This document shows, piece by piece, positions 22,964 through 36,300 of a DNA stretch of 64,000 nt. Numbering within the stretch: the first letter of the stretch is position 1; each line of letters starts with the position of its first letter. The notes under the pieces are model-generated. The model saw only the letters and a program-made list of their open reading frames with translations. It was not told the DNA's origin and ran no database searches. The translations under genes were made by a program, and so were the position numbers. The DNA is from Theobroma cacao. Lineage: Eukaryota; Streptophyta; Magnoliopsida; Malvales; Malvaceae. The stretch spans positions 4,750,714 to 4,814,713 of the forward strand of contig NC_030857.1 in the NCBI RefSeq assembly GCF_000208745.1, in the 5' to 3' direction.

Positions 22964-25900
22964 TCATTCTTCTTTAGCCAGTTCTCCATGGATGAGATAC
23001 CGAAAACTCGAACTTTGAGATAACCAGTGGATGTACTTGTCGGGCCTTCCCTTAATGCATTTCTGGATAAATTCACGTTGCTCTTCTGATACACATCCAC
23101 TAACTATCTCCAATACATTCTTCATGTCCAGTGACATATCCTTTGCAAAGTGGTAAAGAACTTTAGGAAGGAAAATTTTCATCTCCTTGTGGATGTAGAC
23201 TCTAGAATGAATGAACTCTTCCATAGCAAGCTTGAGATCTCTAAATATGTTTTCGGCTGTGTATACTCGAACCTTGAGCATTAAGTTGTTTCTCATCAGA
23301 CAATCTCTACCTTCAAACATTCTACAACTGGTTTAAATATAAAACTACTCTTAGATTCAAAGAGAAACAATCTTACCATTGGGTCAGAGTAGGCTCCCAA
23401 ACAAAGTGCAAAATGAACAAGGGGCTCCGGGTATTCTAAGGCATACACATGTTTGGTGCTTGTTGCCTTAGGTTTCCGTCCTGGAGAAAACAGTGTTTGA
23501 AGCCACTTCATGCATTAAGAAACGGGACCGCCCAGTTAGTAAATATATTTGATCACTTTCAAAAAAAAAAGTAAATATATTTGATCCAAAGCACAAAACA
23601 TAGTATACAGAGACTGTCTGAAGTAAAACTTTTTGTTGGATTGGTATGGTGAGACAGAGACTTTCTGAAGTAAATTTGCTTTTACAAAACCTCTACATGT
23701 ATAATGCAGCTCTCCATTAGGATATTTGAGAGCGAAACCAACAACAGCACATACAGAGTAATGAATTTCTTCTTAAAATGTAGAGGACCAACCATTCCTG
23801 ATAGAAGGGATTCCCAGGAAAACATGTTGCTTCCATTCTGTAAGACCATTTATTCTCAAAGCTCTGGCAAGACAAGGAGAGTTGCATCATGCTAGACGCC
23901 TACATGGGTAAAAAGCAAGGGCAATGAAACTCAAGCCTTGTACCAGCCAACAACAGGCTTAATTAATTCTCCCAGTTTATGAGATGAGCTGAGACCTGGT
24001 TCGAAGGTATGGTCTTAAGAATCAACACCACCTACTTCAACCTACTCAAGGAGGAGATTAGCAAGCAAGCATTTTTGGAACTTGAGACTTCATCAAGTTC
24101 AGTCTCATGATATCCTAATAATACTATACTCTCCCTCGCAGGGTTGTCTTATCCCAAAGCCCAAGTGCCCACAATCCCAAGGCTAAGTAATGCAAGCACC
24201 AAAAGACAATGGACTTAGGAATTCTTTGGAAGTTGGAGTTCTATGCAATTTCGTGTTTTTCTCTTTTTCTCTTAATGATGTCTTACATGATCAAAATGGT
24301 AATGGAATAGTAAAAATGGATTCTTTCTTGAAACTCCAAAGAAAACATTACATTATGAATTCATAGCAAACCATGTTATTATATGCCTTGAAGCATATTA
24401 CTTTCGTAATTATTAGCATCTATATAGCTAAAGTGGACACTAATGACTTTTAAATAAGAGGCATACCAGTGCTGATTGGTGTGGCCGAATTCCTAAAATG
24501 GAGGTTTGGATGATATAAGCATTAATGCAATATCCACCAACATTGTATTCTGCCTGAAATATGAGACTCAAAACACAAAAGTATGATTGGTATATGAAAT
24601 CACAATGAGCACAGAAAAAATAAAGGATAAGTGTTTTACTTTCATTATGGAGGTACTTTTGACATGACTATGAGTTCCATATGCTAAGTTTGCCTGCAAA
24701 ATCCTAAGATTCATGTCAGACATCCATATCTTAGAATAATAGCCAAAAGTAAGAATGAGAACAACAGGCATCGGAGCCTATGATACTTCTGCATCAAAGT
24801 TAGACAGAAAACAGGCAATTACTATTGTTCAGTTTTCTCAATGACTTGTAATCGGCAAGCAGAAACAAAAACTAATGGCTGAGTCACTGAGTTGAAAGTG
24901 GGACTTGAATCATCTCATTAGGATTGCCTATGATAGTGATTCACATGTTCATGACTTACAGCTGGTAGCAATGAGCAATCTATCGATGAGCAGTACTAGA
25001 ATACATATTTCATTACTATTCATGGGTAGGAGTTCAAGTGCCAAAAGCCATACATGCATCACCAGGGCATTGTGAATGTTGATCCAGAATGCAAGCTTCT
25101 CTTCACGCTTCATTTTCCTTGGGTCAACCTTCTCAAGATTTCGGACCAATGACCTACATAAACCTAACATAATTTAAGAAATTCCCCAAGAACACTGCAG
25201 AAATATAAGAGGCAAAGCAACTCTGAAATTAGGCATCAATTTATGCATCTCACAACTCTGAGTACATTTTGTCTTTGGTATGTTTGGAACCGTTTTCTAT
25301 CCTTTACGAACAATCTTAGCATGCTGCATGAACTTTAAGTACTTTTTTTATATTAATGAAATCCCTCAAAAAGAAAAAGTAGAAATAAAAAAAAATTCTC
25401 AGAGGATTGTTCCGTCTTTAAACTTCAGTATGCTGTCTAAGACTCTTTCATCGTAAACCTTTTGAAAACAAGATTAGAATAAGCCACATGTTGAGGCTAT
25501 CCCATACATCTAATTATGCAATCAATTATTCTAGTTGAATGGATCAAATGATGGGTGTATGTGGATTACCTGAAGTTTTGTAGCATTTCGGCAGCATAAT
25601 TGAAACTATCATTATCTAGACTTAATTTCGAAACCTCTATTATTGCAGCATGTGGTCCACTCTCTTCTTTTGAGACTTGAAATTGAGTGTTTCCTTTGGA
25701 CGCCTCAGTATAATGAGGACTCCAACTATCACAAGGAGTTTTAGAAGAAAATATACTTGAGGAGGACAGAGATGAAACAGGAGAAGCTGACAAGCCTGCA
25801 TGGGCTTGTGGGACATGGGCAAGTTTGCAATAAATAGAAGATATGCATCTCACTATATGTTCAGAAAGTCTGTCTGGATTGTAAAGGCTCTTATCCATAC

Positions 25901-28196
25901 GAGAAGCACCAAGGTGATCAGCAAGACTGCGATGACCAGAAGCAGATAATTTCTCTTCCTGCAATAGTGTAAGATAGATAACATAAAATTTCTTACAAGC
26001 ATTCAAGGGTGGATAATTGGATATAGGGAATAGGCAGATGTTTTCAGAATGCATATATGCATTCTAACAACAGTTAAGACAATGTGATCCTGTGCAAAGA
26101 GCAAACAAGGCAGATTAACTAAACAAAATGAGAAGCTGATGCATATTTACCCTCACAGACATTGCAATATTAAAACTGGAGGGACAATTCTGGCCATCTG
26201 AAACGAAAGAATCATGTGCAGGGGAAGGCTGGTCATGATTTGCAAAATCACATTTCTGCATGCGCGGTTCCAAGTTGTGGTGCCCATTTGCCACAATTGG
26301 TAACAGTAATTCTGTCTCACATTCTAAATGGTTTCCACCATTATTTGATAAGGTTGGTAGGTGTTCTTCAAAAGCTGTTCGATATAATGCGAGAAGATAA
26401 CGTTCTAAATGCAAAATTTTGAGCTCAAGTACAGCAATCTCCCTCCTCAGTCTCACAGATGACTGCATTTGAGAACTAAAAGCTTAGATCAAGTTAATCC
26501 AGTTCCATAGTTATTTCATTTATAGTTAAGTATTTCATCGTAGCTTGGATGGTTAAATTGACTACACAACTAATACTATCCTTAATACTGTCCGCTTGAT
26601 ATGCACCAGTTCTAACTTCTACCGAAACTAGAAATCATCTGCTTTTCTTCATACCCATATGCTGAAGAGAAGTTTAGCAAGAAATGTTGTACCTATCTTT
26701 TTATTTATTTAGAGCCTTGGCGGATTTCTAGTAGGTAAATAAATATTTTAAAGGGAAGTCTTCTACTGTGGTATAACTTAAAAAGCATGGTCTGCCTGCA
26801 TTTATGCAATCTGGAGAGAAAGGAATTGCAGGAAATATGGGAAAACTCTCCAATCGGAGTCACAACAAAGAAGATCAACTGCCTATCCAATATCACAAAA
26901 AGTTCCAGTAACGAACTTTTCTTTCAATACTGGGGTCTAAATGGACGAATCAATGAATTATGTGTTGCTATCATCTATTTTCAGTTGTTTCTAATCCCTT
27001 ATATGTAAATTTAAATTTCTGTTTGCTTTCTGCTACCTCTTGCAGAAATGTTTTGTTCTAGCAAGGTAACCTAAATTTCAATACTCCAAAAATATTATGG
27101 ATTTTGCATATAAAATTGGTTTCAGATATTCGTAACCTATTCATGAAATTAGAGAAAGCTCAACTGTCCGTTAAAATTAGCTTCTCATAATAGGCAACAG
27201 AGTTCAGTAGGAAAACCTTTGGCCCTGGTGTGCCATTGGAAGCAACAGATTTACTGGAGCAATAACAAACTTCTTTTCTGGAATTCCAGTGCATTGAAGC
27301 CTGGTCAGGTGATGACCTCTCCAACAGTGCATCCTGCATCAAACAGAACAGAGTACGCCCTTATAAAACTGCCAAAAAGTGAAACCAGCAGCATATGAAG
27401 CTAGTGACACTGATCAACCAGTTCCAAGTCAGCCAAACGTTTTACTACTGTAGAAGCTTAGATGAAACTTGGCTTAGAATCAGTCTTAAACTTCTGTCAT
27501 AAGCTAACAGACAATATTGAGAGCATGTCGATGCCATAAGACTGGCACGATACCAAGCATTTATGTGGCAGATTAGCCATTCAGCTTGTCAAATTTGAGG
27601 ATTGCGTCCCAATTAGCCAATGTAAGATAACTTGCAGAACATAAGCTAAAGAGTTTGCTGATTTCTTATAAGGTGAAAAGTAGTCAGGAACTGATCTTCC
27701 AGATAAGAAAATCTTTTTCTCCAATGAGCACTCCATTGTCACATTCTCCATATATACTTGCTAAATTTTAGATTCTCTACCAGCCATTCCACTTGCTACG
27801 TCCCAGAACAACGATTACTTTAACGGAGAAACTTATGCTAGTAATTAAAAACTAAGCCACCAATGGGCAGTAGGTACCAGAAAAAATAGATGGTAATTTA
27901 CTTTGTTGCAGACAGGCAAAAGGAAAATGTGACAACTACTTACTGGATTAGATAACATGGATAGTCTAGGCGATATATTTAGCATACTTTGGAGATTCCC
28001 GTCGTCAAGATTTCTGCAAAGAAATTAAAAACGAATACGATAACAAAGTTAGTGTGTTACTGGACAATTGTTTCGTCTACAGTGGAAGGAATGTGCAGAA
28101 AAACCTCCAAGTCTTGTATAAGCTTTACCTGGAGGAACAAAGGTGCCAAGAGGAAGGAGAAGAAGAGGAAGCGGACCGGCCATTGGCACCCAGCAT
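22964..28196 (-). CDS. DUF547 protein with N-terminal leucine-zipper (ternary complex factor MIP1 type)
   Basis: Ten exons join in frame: 28129-28196, 27944-28013, 27217-27333, 26151-26462, 25570-25958, 25054-25153, 24640-24693, 24467-24553, 23377-23505, 22964-23272 (1635 nt, 544 aa). The start is MLGANGRSASSSSPSSWHLC; a possible 5'-leader acceptor (AAAGCAG) sits just before it. Residues about 86-125 (RLRREIAVLELKILHLERYLLALYRTAF) form a coiled coil of the MIP1 leucine-zipper type. The DUF547 domain follows in the C-terminal half: REEKLAFWINIHNALVMH, AEYNVGGYCINAYIIQ, YALEYPEPLVHFALCLGAYS and VRVYTAENI. The middle (encoded mainly by 25570-25958) is Ser-rich and probably unstructured. The biochemical role of this family is not known. 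The exon 3 donor (AAG then GTTTTC) is weak, and its use is inferred from the frame. Confidence 0.85.
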
Positions 28197-29165
28197 CTGC
28201 TTTTTAGTTCTTCTGTTTGACTCAAGTAAGTTAATTTGAGAGGCGAGATTATTAAAAAGGGCAACAAAAGAAGCAGTAAATTTCTAAGAACATGTATATG
28301 GAGTAGTTGACTGAGAGTGTGTGGAGTCGTGCAGGATGCAGTCACATCCCAACTTGACCCACTTATTAAGTGGGGATGGTACTAGTAGTATTACCTAAGT
28401 CCAATGCAATGCATTTCAAAGTTCCAGCTTCGGTTATTGCCAAGCTTCATTCTAATAACAATGGAAGTTTTTAGCACTTGGCATATATTTCATCCTCTGA
28501 TGGTAGAGACAACAAACAAGAAGAAATGAAAAAGAGGTCAAAAAGATGGCATTTGCCAGTTTTAAGAAGTTAGACGAGTTAGGTAGGCGAAAAAAGAAAC
28601 AGGCAACCGAACAAGAGTCATCTACCCCGCATTGATTCCTTGCAACATAACTGCTAGGTCTAGAAAACAATTAATGACGACAAGGATAAATTGTTAATCC
28701 TATACTAGTAATGGCTATGAAGAATATAGACCAAAATAGTAGTAATACAAACTAATGACTCACGTCCAACATCAATGACCTTCCAGGAGAGGAAGAAGGA
28801 GATTGTTAAGGTAAACACCAACAGGGTCTCAAACAATGACCATGGTCCATGGAGTGGGGTCAAGACAAAACACCCCGAAGGGTCGAACCGGGTATTTAGA
28901 AACAGCAATTATGAGTCATATGAGGTGACGAGGGAGAGCAACTGTTTCCATCATGATTAAAGTAAAGAGACAAATACAGAATCCTCGTTAGATATTGAGA
29001 TTAGGTGGAGGAAAGTAAGCAGTTATGATTACGACTTTGCTGAAAAGGTATTGGTTCTGCCCAACTCACTCCATTGTTAAACCCCGGCAATCCGCATGCA
29101 ATCTCACCCTTATATAATAATATACTTTTAATGATCACATCCCAAGTCCAACAGATCAACAAATT

Positions 29166-29316
29166 CATCTGCCCTGAGACACTCTGCACCTAAAATTTAT
29201 ATAATTCATCAGAAGCAACCAAGTGAAGATAATTAATCAATTAATCCATCTGGCCTGAGACTCTCTGCACCTAACATTAATAAATTCATCAGAAGCAACC
29301 AAGTGAAAATAATTAA
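29166..29316. repeat. Two-copy tandem repeat, period 81 bp
   Basis: The words CATCTG-CCTGAGAC-CTCTGCACCTAA and TTCATCAGAAGCAACCAAGT occur twice, starting at 29166 and again at 29247, an offset of 81 bp. The copies differ by a few substitutions and small indels. It looks like a local tandem duplication. Confidence 0.75.
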
Positions 29317-30426
29317 ACAAATAGTGCTAAGATGTAATTAATGCCAGTATCAACTCCACCTCGAAGTCAATTAATCATCCCGGCCCTGGGCGGAGTTTTA
29401 AAGAAATGCCACCTTCCCACCCAGATTGATCATTATTGCTGTCAGGACTGAGGAGCAGTTTTCAATGAATAAAAGTAGAGAAAATCTTTTACATTTATTT
29501 CTTTATTGGATGAACAAAAGTAGAGATTTTCTAAATCTGATTTCGTTACCGATATGGGCTCAGTGAATTACGTCTATATCTGCAATGAACATAGGGGACC
29601 CTCGTAGCGAATAAGTGATAAAGATCCCTACTGAAATCTTCGATACTTCCCTGTTGTTGAAGTCACCCTGGTTGCAGCATATTAAGTCTTTCATGATACC
29701 AAATATTTGGATAATATTTACCATAAAAAATTAGGTTAACACTAACAAAATAGTTGTAATTTGGATCAATGCATATATTTACATGTAGTGTTCATTTTTT
29801 TATCAACTTAATTTAAAGATAATTAGAACATAATACAATCTCTTATTTGAATTTAATTTATCTAAAAATATGTTCCTCCTTGAAAAAAAGCAGAAGCATA
29901 TAGCTTCTCAAAATAACTGCAAGTTTTCGCTTTTTGTGTCATTGAACAAGAGAATAACCGCAGATAGTAATAGAAGAATGGTTTTTACTCCGGAGACTTG
30001 GGCTTGCAAAGTGCAAACTCTTTTGCTCCTTTGATTATAGATTATAGAAAAACATACAGACTACATTACTTGAAAATAAGAAGAAGATTCAAGAAAAAAG
30101 AAATTGCATTAAGTCTAAAGGTGGTAACAGGCGAAGAGTCAGCTTGACAGATTCTGATCTGAGGCTTGTGCCATGGGGGCAAGAAGTAAATAAGGAGTGA
30201 GGAACGAGGTGGTTCAGGGTTCAGGATTACATTCTACAAAAACTGGCCAGCTAAGAGTCAGAAAAACTTTAATGGGCCTAGGCCTGGTTTCAAGTTCTTA
30301 ATTAAGAAAAAACGTGGGCCGGACGGCACTGGGCAGTCTCTTTCAATCATTAAAAGAGTGGGCCGGACTCGTTTTACACTGGTTAGACTGTGGACTATTT
30401 CGTGTTGCATCTGCTTTCTTTTTGGT

Positions 30427-30442
30427 GGGGGGGGGGGGGGGG
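30427..30442 (+). repeat. Homopolymer G16
   Basis: An uninterrupted run of 16 G. Such a tract is prone to slippage and assembly error. Confidence 0.9.
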
Positions 30443-32410
30443 TTGGGTGTGGTGGACACTAGTCTGCTTCAGTCATTAGTACCAAAATGAATAGGCAAAC
30501 CAATGCCTTGTTTCATCTCTGTACGATACTACTACAACAAATCTAGAAGCATTATGCACTGTGTTGTATTCTGTTGTCAAACACACCGAGTTTGGGTCGG
30601 GTTTTTTTATGGTTTTTGACCAAGGGTCCATATCCCAGAAGGCCCATCAAGTTTTTTACTCACGCCACTCACTTCAACTTCCAACATTCCATCCGCCTCT
30701 TCTTGCAGGCCCCGAGTTTGGGCAGAAGGGTCCTCTAGGGCTTTAATGTTATCAAGGCATGCCGAACTGAGCCGTCCATTATGGGTTTGCACCTGAGGAC
30801 TGCAGTGTGTGGATGTCCTACTATTATGTAGATTGATTAATTAGGAAGCGCAAATCCGTCTAATAAAATAAAACAAATTGTCAATTTCATGGGGAAGAAG
30901 GAATCAGGGAATGAGAGGCGCCGAGACAAAAGAGGAGGTGGTGGGTGGAGCCATTGTGTTGGGTAGATAGTCCACTCGTGTGCATGTCCATATTAAAACG
31001 AATTTATATAATAATATAAAAAATCTTATCTACCTTTTTTCCATATGCCCAAAGCCAAACAAATAGGACTTTTTTTTTTGTAGGGGACACAAATACAAAG
31101 CAGTCACTCCTTTGCTGGCACTCACCATATACATGTAAATTAAAATAACCCAATTATTAAAGGGCCAGTCAACAGTCAAATCCTCAATATATTGTTTGAT
31201 TCCTTGGATCATGTATGGCTCTCAGTCTAGGAGGAAGAAGACGCCGAAAACAAAGTTCCTGCCCTGGAGGACAGCTCAGCTAAATTCCTGTGTTGCTTCT
31301 TTCATCCTTTTTGTGTCTCAATGAATGAATGCCATACAATTAAAATCTTCACCACCCCTGCAATGCCAGTGTTTGTCCAATCGGTGCAAATCCTTTCGTT
31401 TGGTCTATTTTCACGTTATACTTTCGTTTTCTCTCGATTGCCCCGGGACCTCATGCATGTTCCGAATCAATAATGTCGCAAAACAGCAAAGCAACAGTCA
31501 ACCAAAGTCCAAAGACATGAGGCATATGATCCAAAAAGCCAATGCCGGGGGATAAATTAATTAAGGGCATAACTAATTAGGCTGGCTAAACTCGGATTAT
31601 ATGCTACTATATCATAGATTCATATACATATGGCCTTTGGGATTTCGTAATTCTTGTCCATTAAACCCAATCTTGATTCATGTGATTGTTTCTGAATGGG
31701 GTGTCATACTGTCATCTGTCTTCAAGTGCAATGACACAGTGGCAGTCAGCAAATGCAATGCTTTTCCCCTTAAATCATCCATGCCCTGGGGCACCCCTTG
31801 TCTCTTGATGATTCTAATTTTGATTGATCCCATTTGTCACCCCCCTGCCCACGCAAGTTTACCATTTCTATAACCACAACATTTTTCTAATCCTAATATA
31901 TAGGACTAGTTATGTTTGTGTTGATACAAAAAATATTTATCTTCTTAAATTAAGCATTATATATGATTTATATACAAATTAAACATATTAAATAAAAATC
32001 AATGAAACATGTTATATTCATAGATTGAATCAATGACAGAGATCTTTCATTAACTCCAATCAGAATCTTCCAAATAAATCATAATTAAATGAGAGTGATG
32101 TATTTAATTTCCAAAAGAAGACATTTTTCATGACCTTATAATAGCATTATACAATTTGTGTCGTTGAAATGCACCAAATAATGGTTATTATCTCATTGAA
32201 GTTGTCGCATACCAAAAAGGATAAAAATTGTATAATTAGGTACTAAGAAAATTAAACTTGCATGTTCAACATGTTGGTTCTCTTTAAGTTGACATATCTT
32301 TAAGTAGAAGATAGCTAGCAGCGTACTGCATAACCAAGAAAAGAAGCAGTACTTGTCATGATGTTAGGGCAGGATTAGGAAAGTAATTATATAAATGTAT
32401 ATGATTGATT

Positions 32411-32432
32411 TGTGTGTGTGTGTGTGTGTGTG
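32411..32432 (+). repeat. (TG)11 microsatellite
   Basis: Eleven perfect TG dinucleotides, downstream of the MIZ1-like gene. Confidence 0.95.
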
Positions 32433-32681
32433 AAGACGTAGATCTTCTAATCTTTTCACCTCTTTTTTCGAAGAACTTGATTAATCTTGAAAGATAAGGG
32501 AAGGATGAGGGAATTAGACAAGCAAATACATGAAACTTGGAACTATATATATATATATATACTACTAAATGACTACAAGTGAGAAGAAGTAAGAATAAAT
32601 CATCCTATAATTCAGCACAGCCCGGAGGGTTGGGTTTAAAACTTTTGAGTGGAAATGATATATATATAATTCGTAGAGGCG

Positions 32682-33380
32682 TCATGATCTCAACAAAAAT
32701 ATACTGAGCTCCTGACCAGTGCTACCCACTGGGTTAAGCATGTGAAATGACTCGGAGTCGGCTGAGCCAATGACCCTTTCGAAACTAGCTCGCAGATACA
32801 TGAGGTCCCCGTCCTCCTCGGACGACTTCGGGGAAACCGGCAAAACTCCAGCACCCACCGACACAGACTGCATGAGCTTAAGCACTGCCGCATCATTGAC
32901 GCTCATCTGCCTCCTTATGGCAAATCCCACCTTCCTTCCATTGCAGTACATGGACCAAACGGGCACGTTATAGAGCGAGCAAGGGCTGCTGCATCTATTT
33001 TCTTTGTGCTTGTCGCACTCCAGCGCTATCCTCAGTAGACCGTACTGCATCTCTCTGGCAAGGTATGCGGTGGGGACAGCGAACTCCAGTAGCAGAAGAG
33101 GAGGGCTTCGCGTGTCATCCTGGAGGCAGAAGCTCACACGGCCCTTCCTGTATCCAAAGAAGGTTCCTGTCACCGTTGAACTTGAGCCATGGGTTGATTC
33201 CGTGTCGCTGGAGACTGAGTCTGAAGGTTGGAAGCCGCAACAAGGGACCATGCATTCCACCAGAGACCGGAAAGATCGGCGGAACCTAACTTCCCTGCCA
33301 CACTCCACAGAGGTTGCCGAGTCCATTATATTTATATGGAGAGGCCCTCTCTGGCTCCCCAGGTCTATCATCATCCTCAT
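32682..33380 (-). CDS. MIZU-KUSSEI1-like protein (DUF617)
   Basis: One uninterrupted coding exon encodes 232 aa from the ATG at 33380-33378 (MRMMIDLGSQRGPLHI) to a TGA. The DUF617 core is clear from about residue 65 onward: TGTFFGYRKGRVSFCLQDD, LLLEFAVPTAYLAREMQYGL, VPVWSMYCNGRKVGFAIRR and, near the end, YLRASFERVIGSADSESFHM. MIZ1 itself is needed for root hydrotropism and sits at the ER membrane; paralogues are largely uncharacterised, so I give no symbol. Upstream, TTTGTGCAG at about 33402-33410 is a good 3' splice site, so the leader probably contains an intron; the frame is open through it, but only from a GTG, which plants would not use. The order on the chromosome next to DUF547 and PADRE genes supports orthology to a conserved block. 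Confidence 0.9.
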   Translation of the reverse strand: MRMMIDLGSQRGPLHINIMDSATSVECGREVRFRRSFRSLVECMVPCCGFQPSDSVSSDTESTHGSSSTVTGTFFGYRKGRVSFCLQDDTRSPPLLLLEFAVPTAYLAREMQYGLLRIALECDKHKENRCSSPCSLYNVPVWSMYCNGRKVGFAIRRQMSVNDAAVLKLMQSVSVGAGVLPVSPKSSEEDGDLMYLRASFERVIGSADSESFHMLNPVGSTGQELSIFLLRS

Positions 33381-36300
33381 ATTTGGTGTAGCAGCCTGCA
33401 CAAATAAAAATTAAGGCCAAAAATATTCTAACAAAAAAGAGATGGCCGTGGACCGTGGGAGAAAGACGTAAAGATAGATAGCATAGACGACAGGTAGTAG
33501 TAAGTAATTAGCTTAGTAGTAGTAGTAGTAGTAGTAGTAGGTGAAGGAAGCGGAGGGGGTCTGACTGGAGGTGAGAAGAACTTCAAGGCAATAAATAAGC
33601 AAAGCAAAAGCAAAAGAGAGCAAAGGGAGCGAAAGGTGCGTGGGAGTGGGCTCAGGAATCGTGGGCAATAATTCTGCCCACGAGGGGTGAGAGGGGCCCA
33701 TCCTTGGATGGTGGTGCGCGTGATTGCGAAAGCTTTCACAAACTTTGATCCGACCTCTCAGCCTGTTGGATTGCGAAAGTATACCAGACTTAATGCACCA
33801 ATGTGATTTGCATCCAGTTACCATTCCATTGATTGTCTCAGGTAATCACAAATTTAAGCTGATTGATTTAGGCCCTCGCACGTGTCCCTACTCACTAATA
33901 ATTCAACAAACAACACCATTCCCAATTCCTCTTCTACATAATTAATTGCTGTATCTATTATTGTACATATATGATTGTAATTTTTGCTCCTTTACACTAT
34001 GGACGAGCCCTGTTCCCATTAGCCGATACAGATTCCCATCCATTTGAGCTGTGTTGAAATGTCAACTACTAATTAATTAAATCATTAGGCACCTACAGGC
34101 TAAGACAACCGGCCGGTGCACGTACAAGAAAAGCCTAGGCTCTTCCAACAACAACAACAACTAAAAGGTTGAAAATTTACCGCTAGTTGTTGAGAGCCCA
34201 AAATAAAAGCAAAACGGAAAAAGAAAAACAAGGGAGAGAGAAGGTTCAACACTTCAATAAAGGTAGGTGGGCTACAGTGGAAGGAATAGGATAGCATGCA
34301 TGAGCATGAGCATGCACGAGGCAATGATTAGACCCTATCAGTCCTGCCTGTCCCAAGCTTTTGCTACCCACAGTCCACAGATACCGACCCCGCCAATGTC
34401 ATTTAGTCAAAAGCTTATCTTAGGATAAAAATTGGAGCCTTAATTAATTAATATCATGTTGAATTACTCTACTTATACTCTTAATTAAAGCATACCTATA
34501 TATATATATATATATTAATAGATTTTCATTCGATAATCAATGTCTTGGATTAAATTGATTGTTTGACTTGTAATTGAAACATATGTGCTATACTCCATGT
34601 TACAGTTACAATTTCGTAATGCATAATTAAGTTGAGATCCGTGAAACAAATTAAAGGCACTGTATATATACAGTATACCTATTCCTTGTGTTTCTAAAAG
34701 ATGAAAGAGTAGTGACTGTTGAAAACTTTTTATCTATGCACATGCAAAGCTTTGTCTACAAGTTTAGCAACAATGTCCATCTTTCTCCCTTTTGTTAGTT
34801 TGTCGTGGACGAGACGACTCATGTGGCAGTGTTTCCATCTAGTGCTCAAATTAAATATACAGTAGTCTTGTAAAAAACACTTGAAAAGCTAATTAGGTTA
34901 ATTACTCACTGAAATCACTGCGCCGATCGAGTACTTTTAAATTCCCCACACCCACATATATATGGGCATGCATTCAGCGCTAGCAAAGCAAAAATCCTCT
35001 TTTTTTTCCCCCCTCCTCAGATCCCTGTGTGTGGTGCCTGTCTGGTTCTGCAATGCGTAATTGGGTGATATTTTATATCAATTGATTACTTTTTCATGTA
35101 ACAAAATCAAAGTTGCTTTTATGCTTATCGTGAAAAAGATGCCGCATAAGACATCAAACATGACATGATTAATGTTTGGTCAAGAAACTTAAATTAAATT
35201 CAATAAAATAACAAGAAATTAATGTTAAAGTAACAATTCTTTATATATATCTATATATATATAAAGTATAAGAATAACAAGTTAGAAGAGATATAAGCCA
35301 AAATGGCAAATGCATCCACCCGTCAACACATGTATGAAATGCTTTTGGGTCCCCCCACACCAATAGAACTAGGTTTTTGCACGATTTCATGCCATCCCCA
35401 CCTTTGTTGTGTACTTTATTCAATAATGGATGCCATATTTTTTCCAATTTGGAATCACAAACTCCCAAAGGTATGTGTTATTACAATTAATTTTGACAAG
35501 TGTTGTAAAAAGAATGAACTCCTCCAATGGATTCCCTTGGAGCAAAACGTGCGCCTTGCTGTATAGGACAGACCGGCTACATGTTTGTGTCGAGTCATAC
35601 CTGAAAGAAAACAAAATATTACATCCACTATTGTCCTCTTTCCTTTACACGAAAGCTAAAAGCTGGTTAGCCCTTTAAAAGCAAGGCCAATTGACCTGCT
35701 CACCTAACCCAAACAGATGAGGTAGCTAGCCCTTTAATTTGTCTCAGTTATTATAATGAGTCGCAATCATGGGTTATGCTCCGAATCCATATGTTTTGCA
35801 GTGATCTATTATGACTGCATATGTTAATTATGAGGTTTAGGGTAAAGCCATGCATGAATGTCTTCTTTTTTTTTTTGGGATAAATGAAAGCTATCAGCAT
35901 CATTGAACAACTAAGCAATATTAAAGTTCTGTTAAACCGAAACTAAATTGCCATCTGGGCATATTTATACAAGAGGAAAGATTCTTTTACAGGGGTTGGC
36001 TATTCATATCAAGAAAGGCTTTTATGTATATAGTACATGAAAGAAGGAATATGATCCACTTTTCTTTTGGATTTTCAATTAAGGATATTGCTTTTGCAAC
36101 ATGCTTTTCCACTCCCTTACAAAACAAGATATCAACTTTCCTTTTTGATTGTATATGATTAGTGCTAATCAGCTGAGCTGATTACACATATATCCCATGA
36201 TTAGTGGACAAGGAAGTAATCTTTCTACCCCCTTCTATCATCTTCCACCTTTTAGGATGAATGCAAGGAGTCTTGTTAGCTGCTGATAATAGTTATCTAC

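Larger units (their letters stand above)
28197..32681. other. Intergenic, DUF547 gene promoter side to MIZ1-like gene 3' end
   Basis: About 4.5 kb with no gene that I can support. It contains an 81-bp-period tandem duplication (29166-29316), a run of 16 G (30427-30442), a (TG)11 microsatellite (32411-32432) and several short (TA) runs. Open frames here are short and share no motif with known families. Confidence 0.4.

Noticed and set aside
28049..28345. 98-codon ORF overlapping the DUF547 first exon
   Set aside because: It is a different frame of the same strand. The frame that joins to exon 2 and the rest of the protein starts at 28196.
33381..33401. Seven-residue N-terminal extension of the MIZ1-like protein starting from GTG
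   Set aside because: Plants do not normally start at GTG, and a good 3' splice site ends at the same point, so the ATG at 33380 is preferred.
33428..33824. Two overlapping minus-strand ORFs upstream of the MIZ1-like gene
   Set aside because: Low-complexity Pro/Thr/Tyr-rich translations driven by the (TAG)9 repeat; they lie in the leader or promoter and show no domain.
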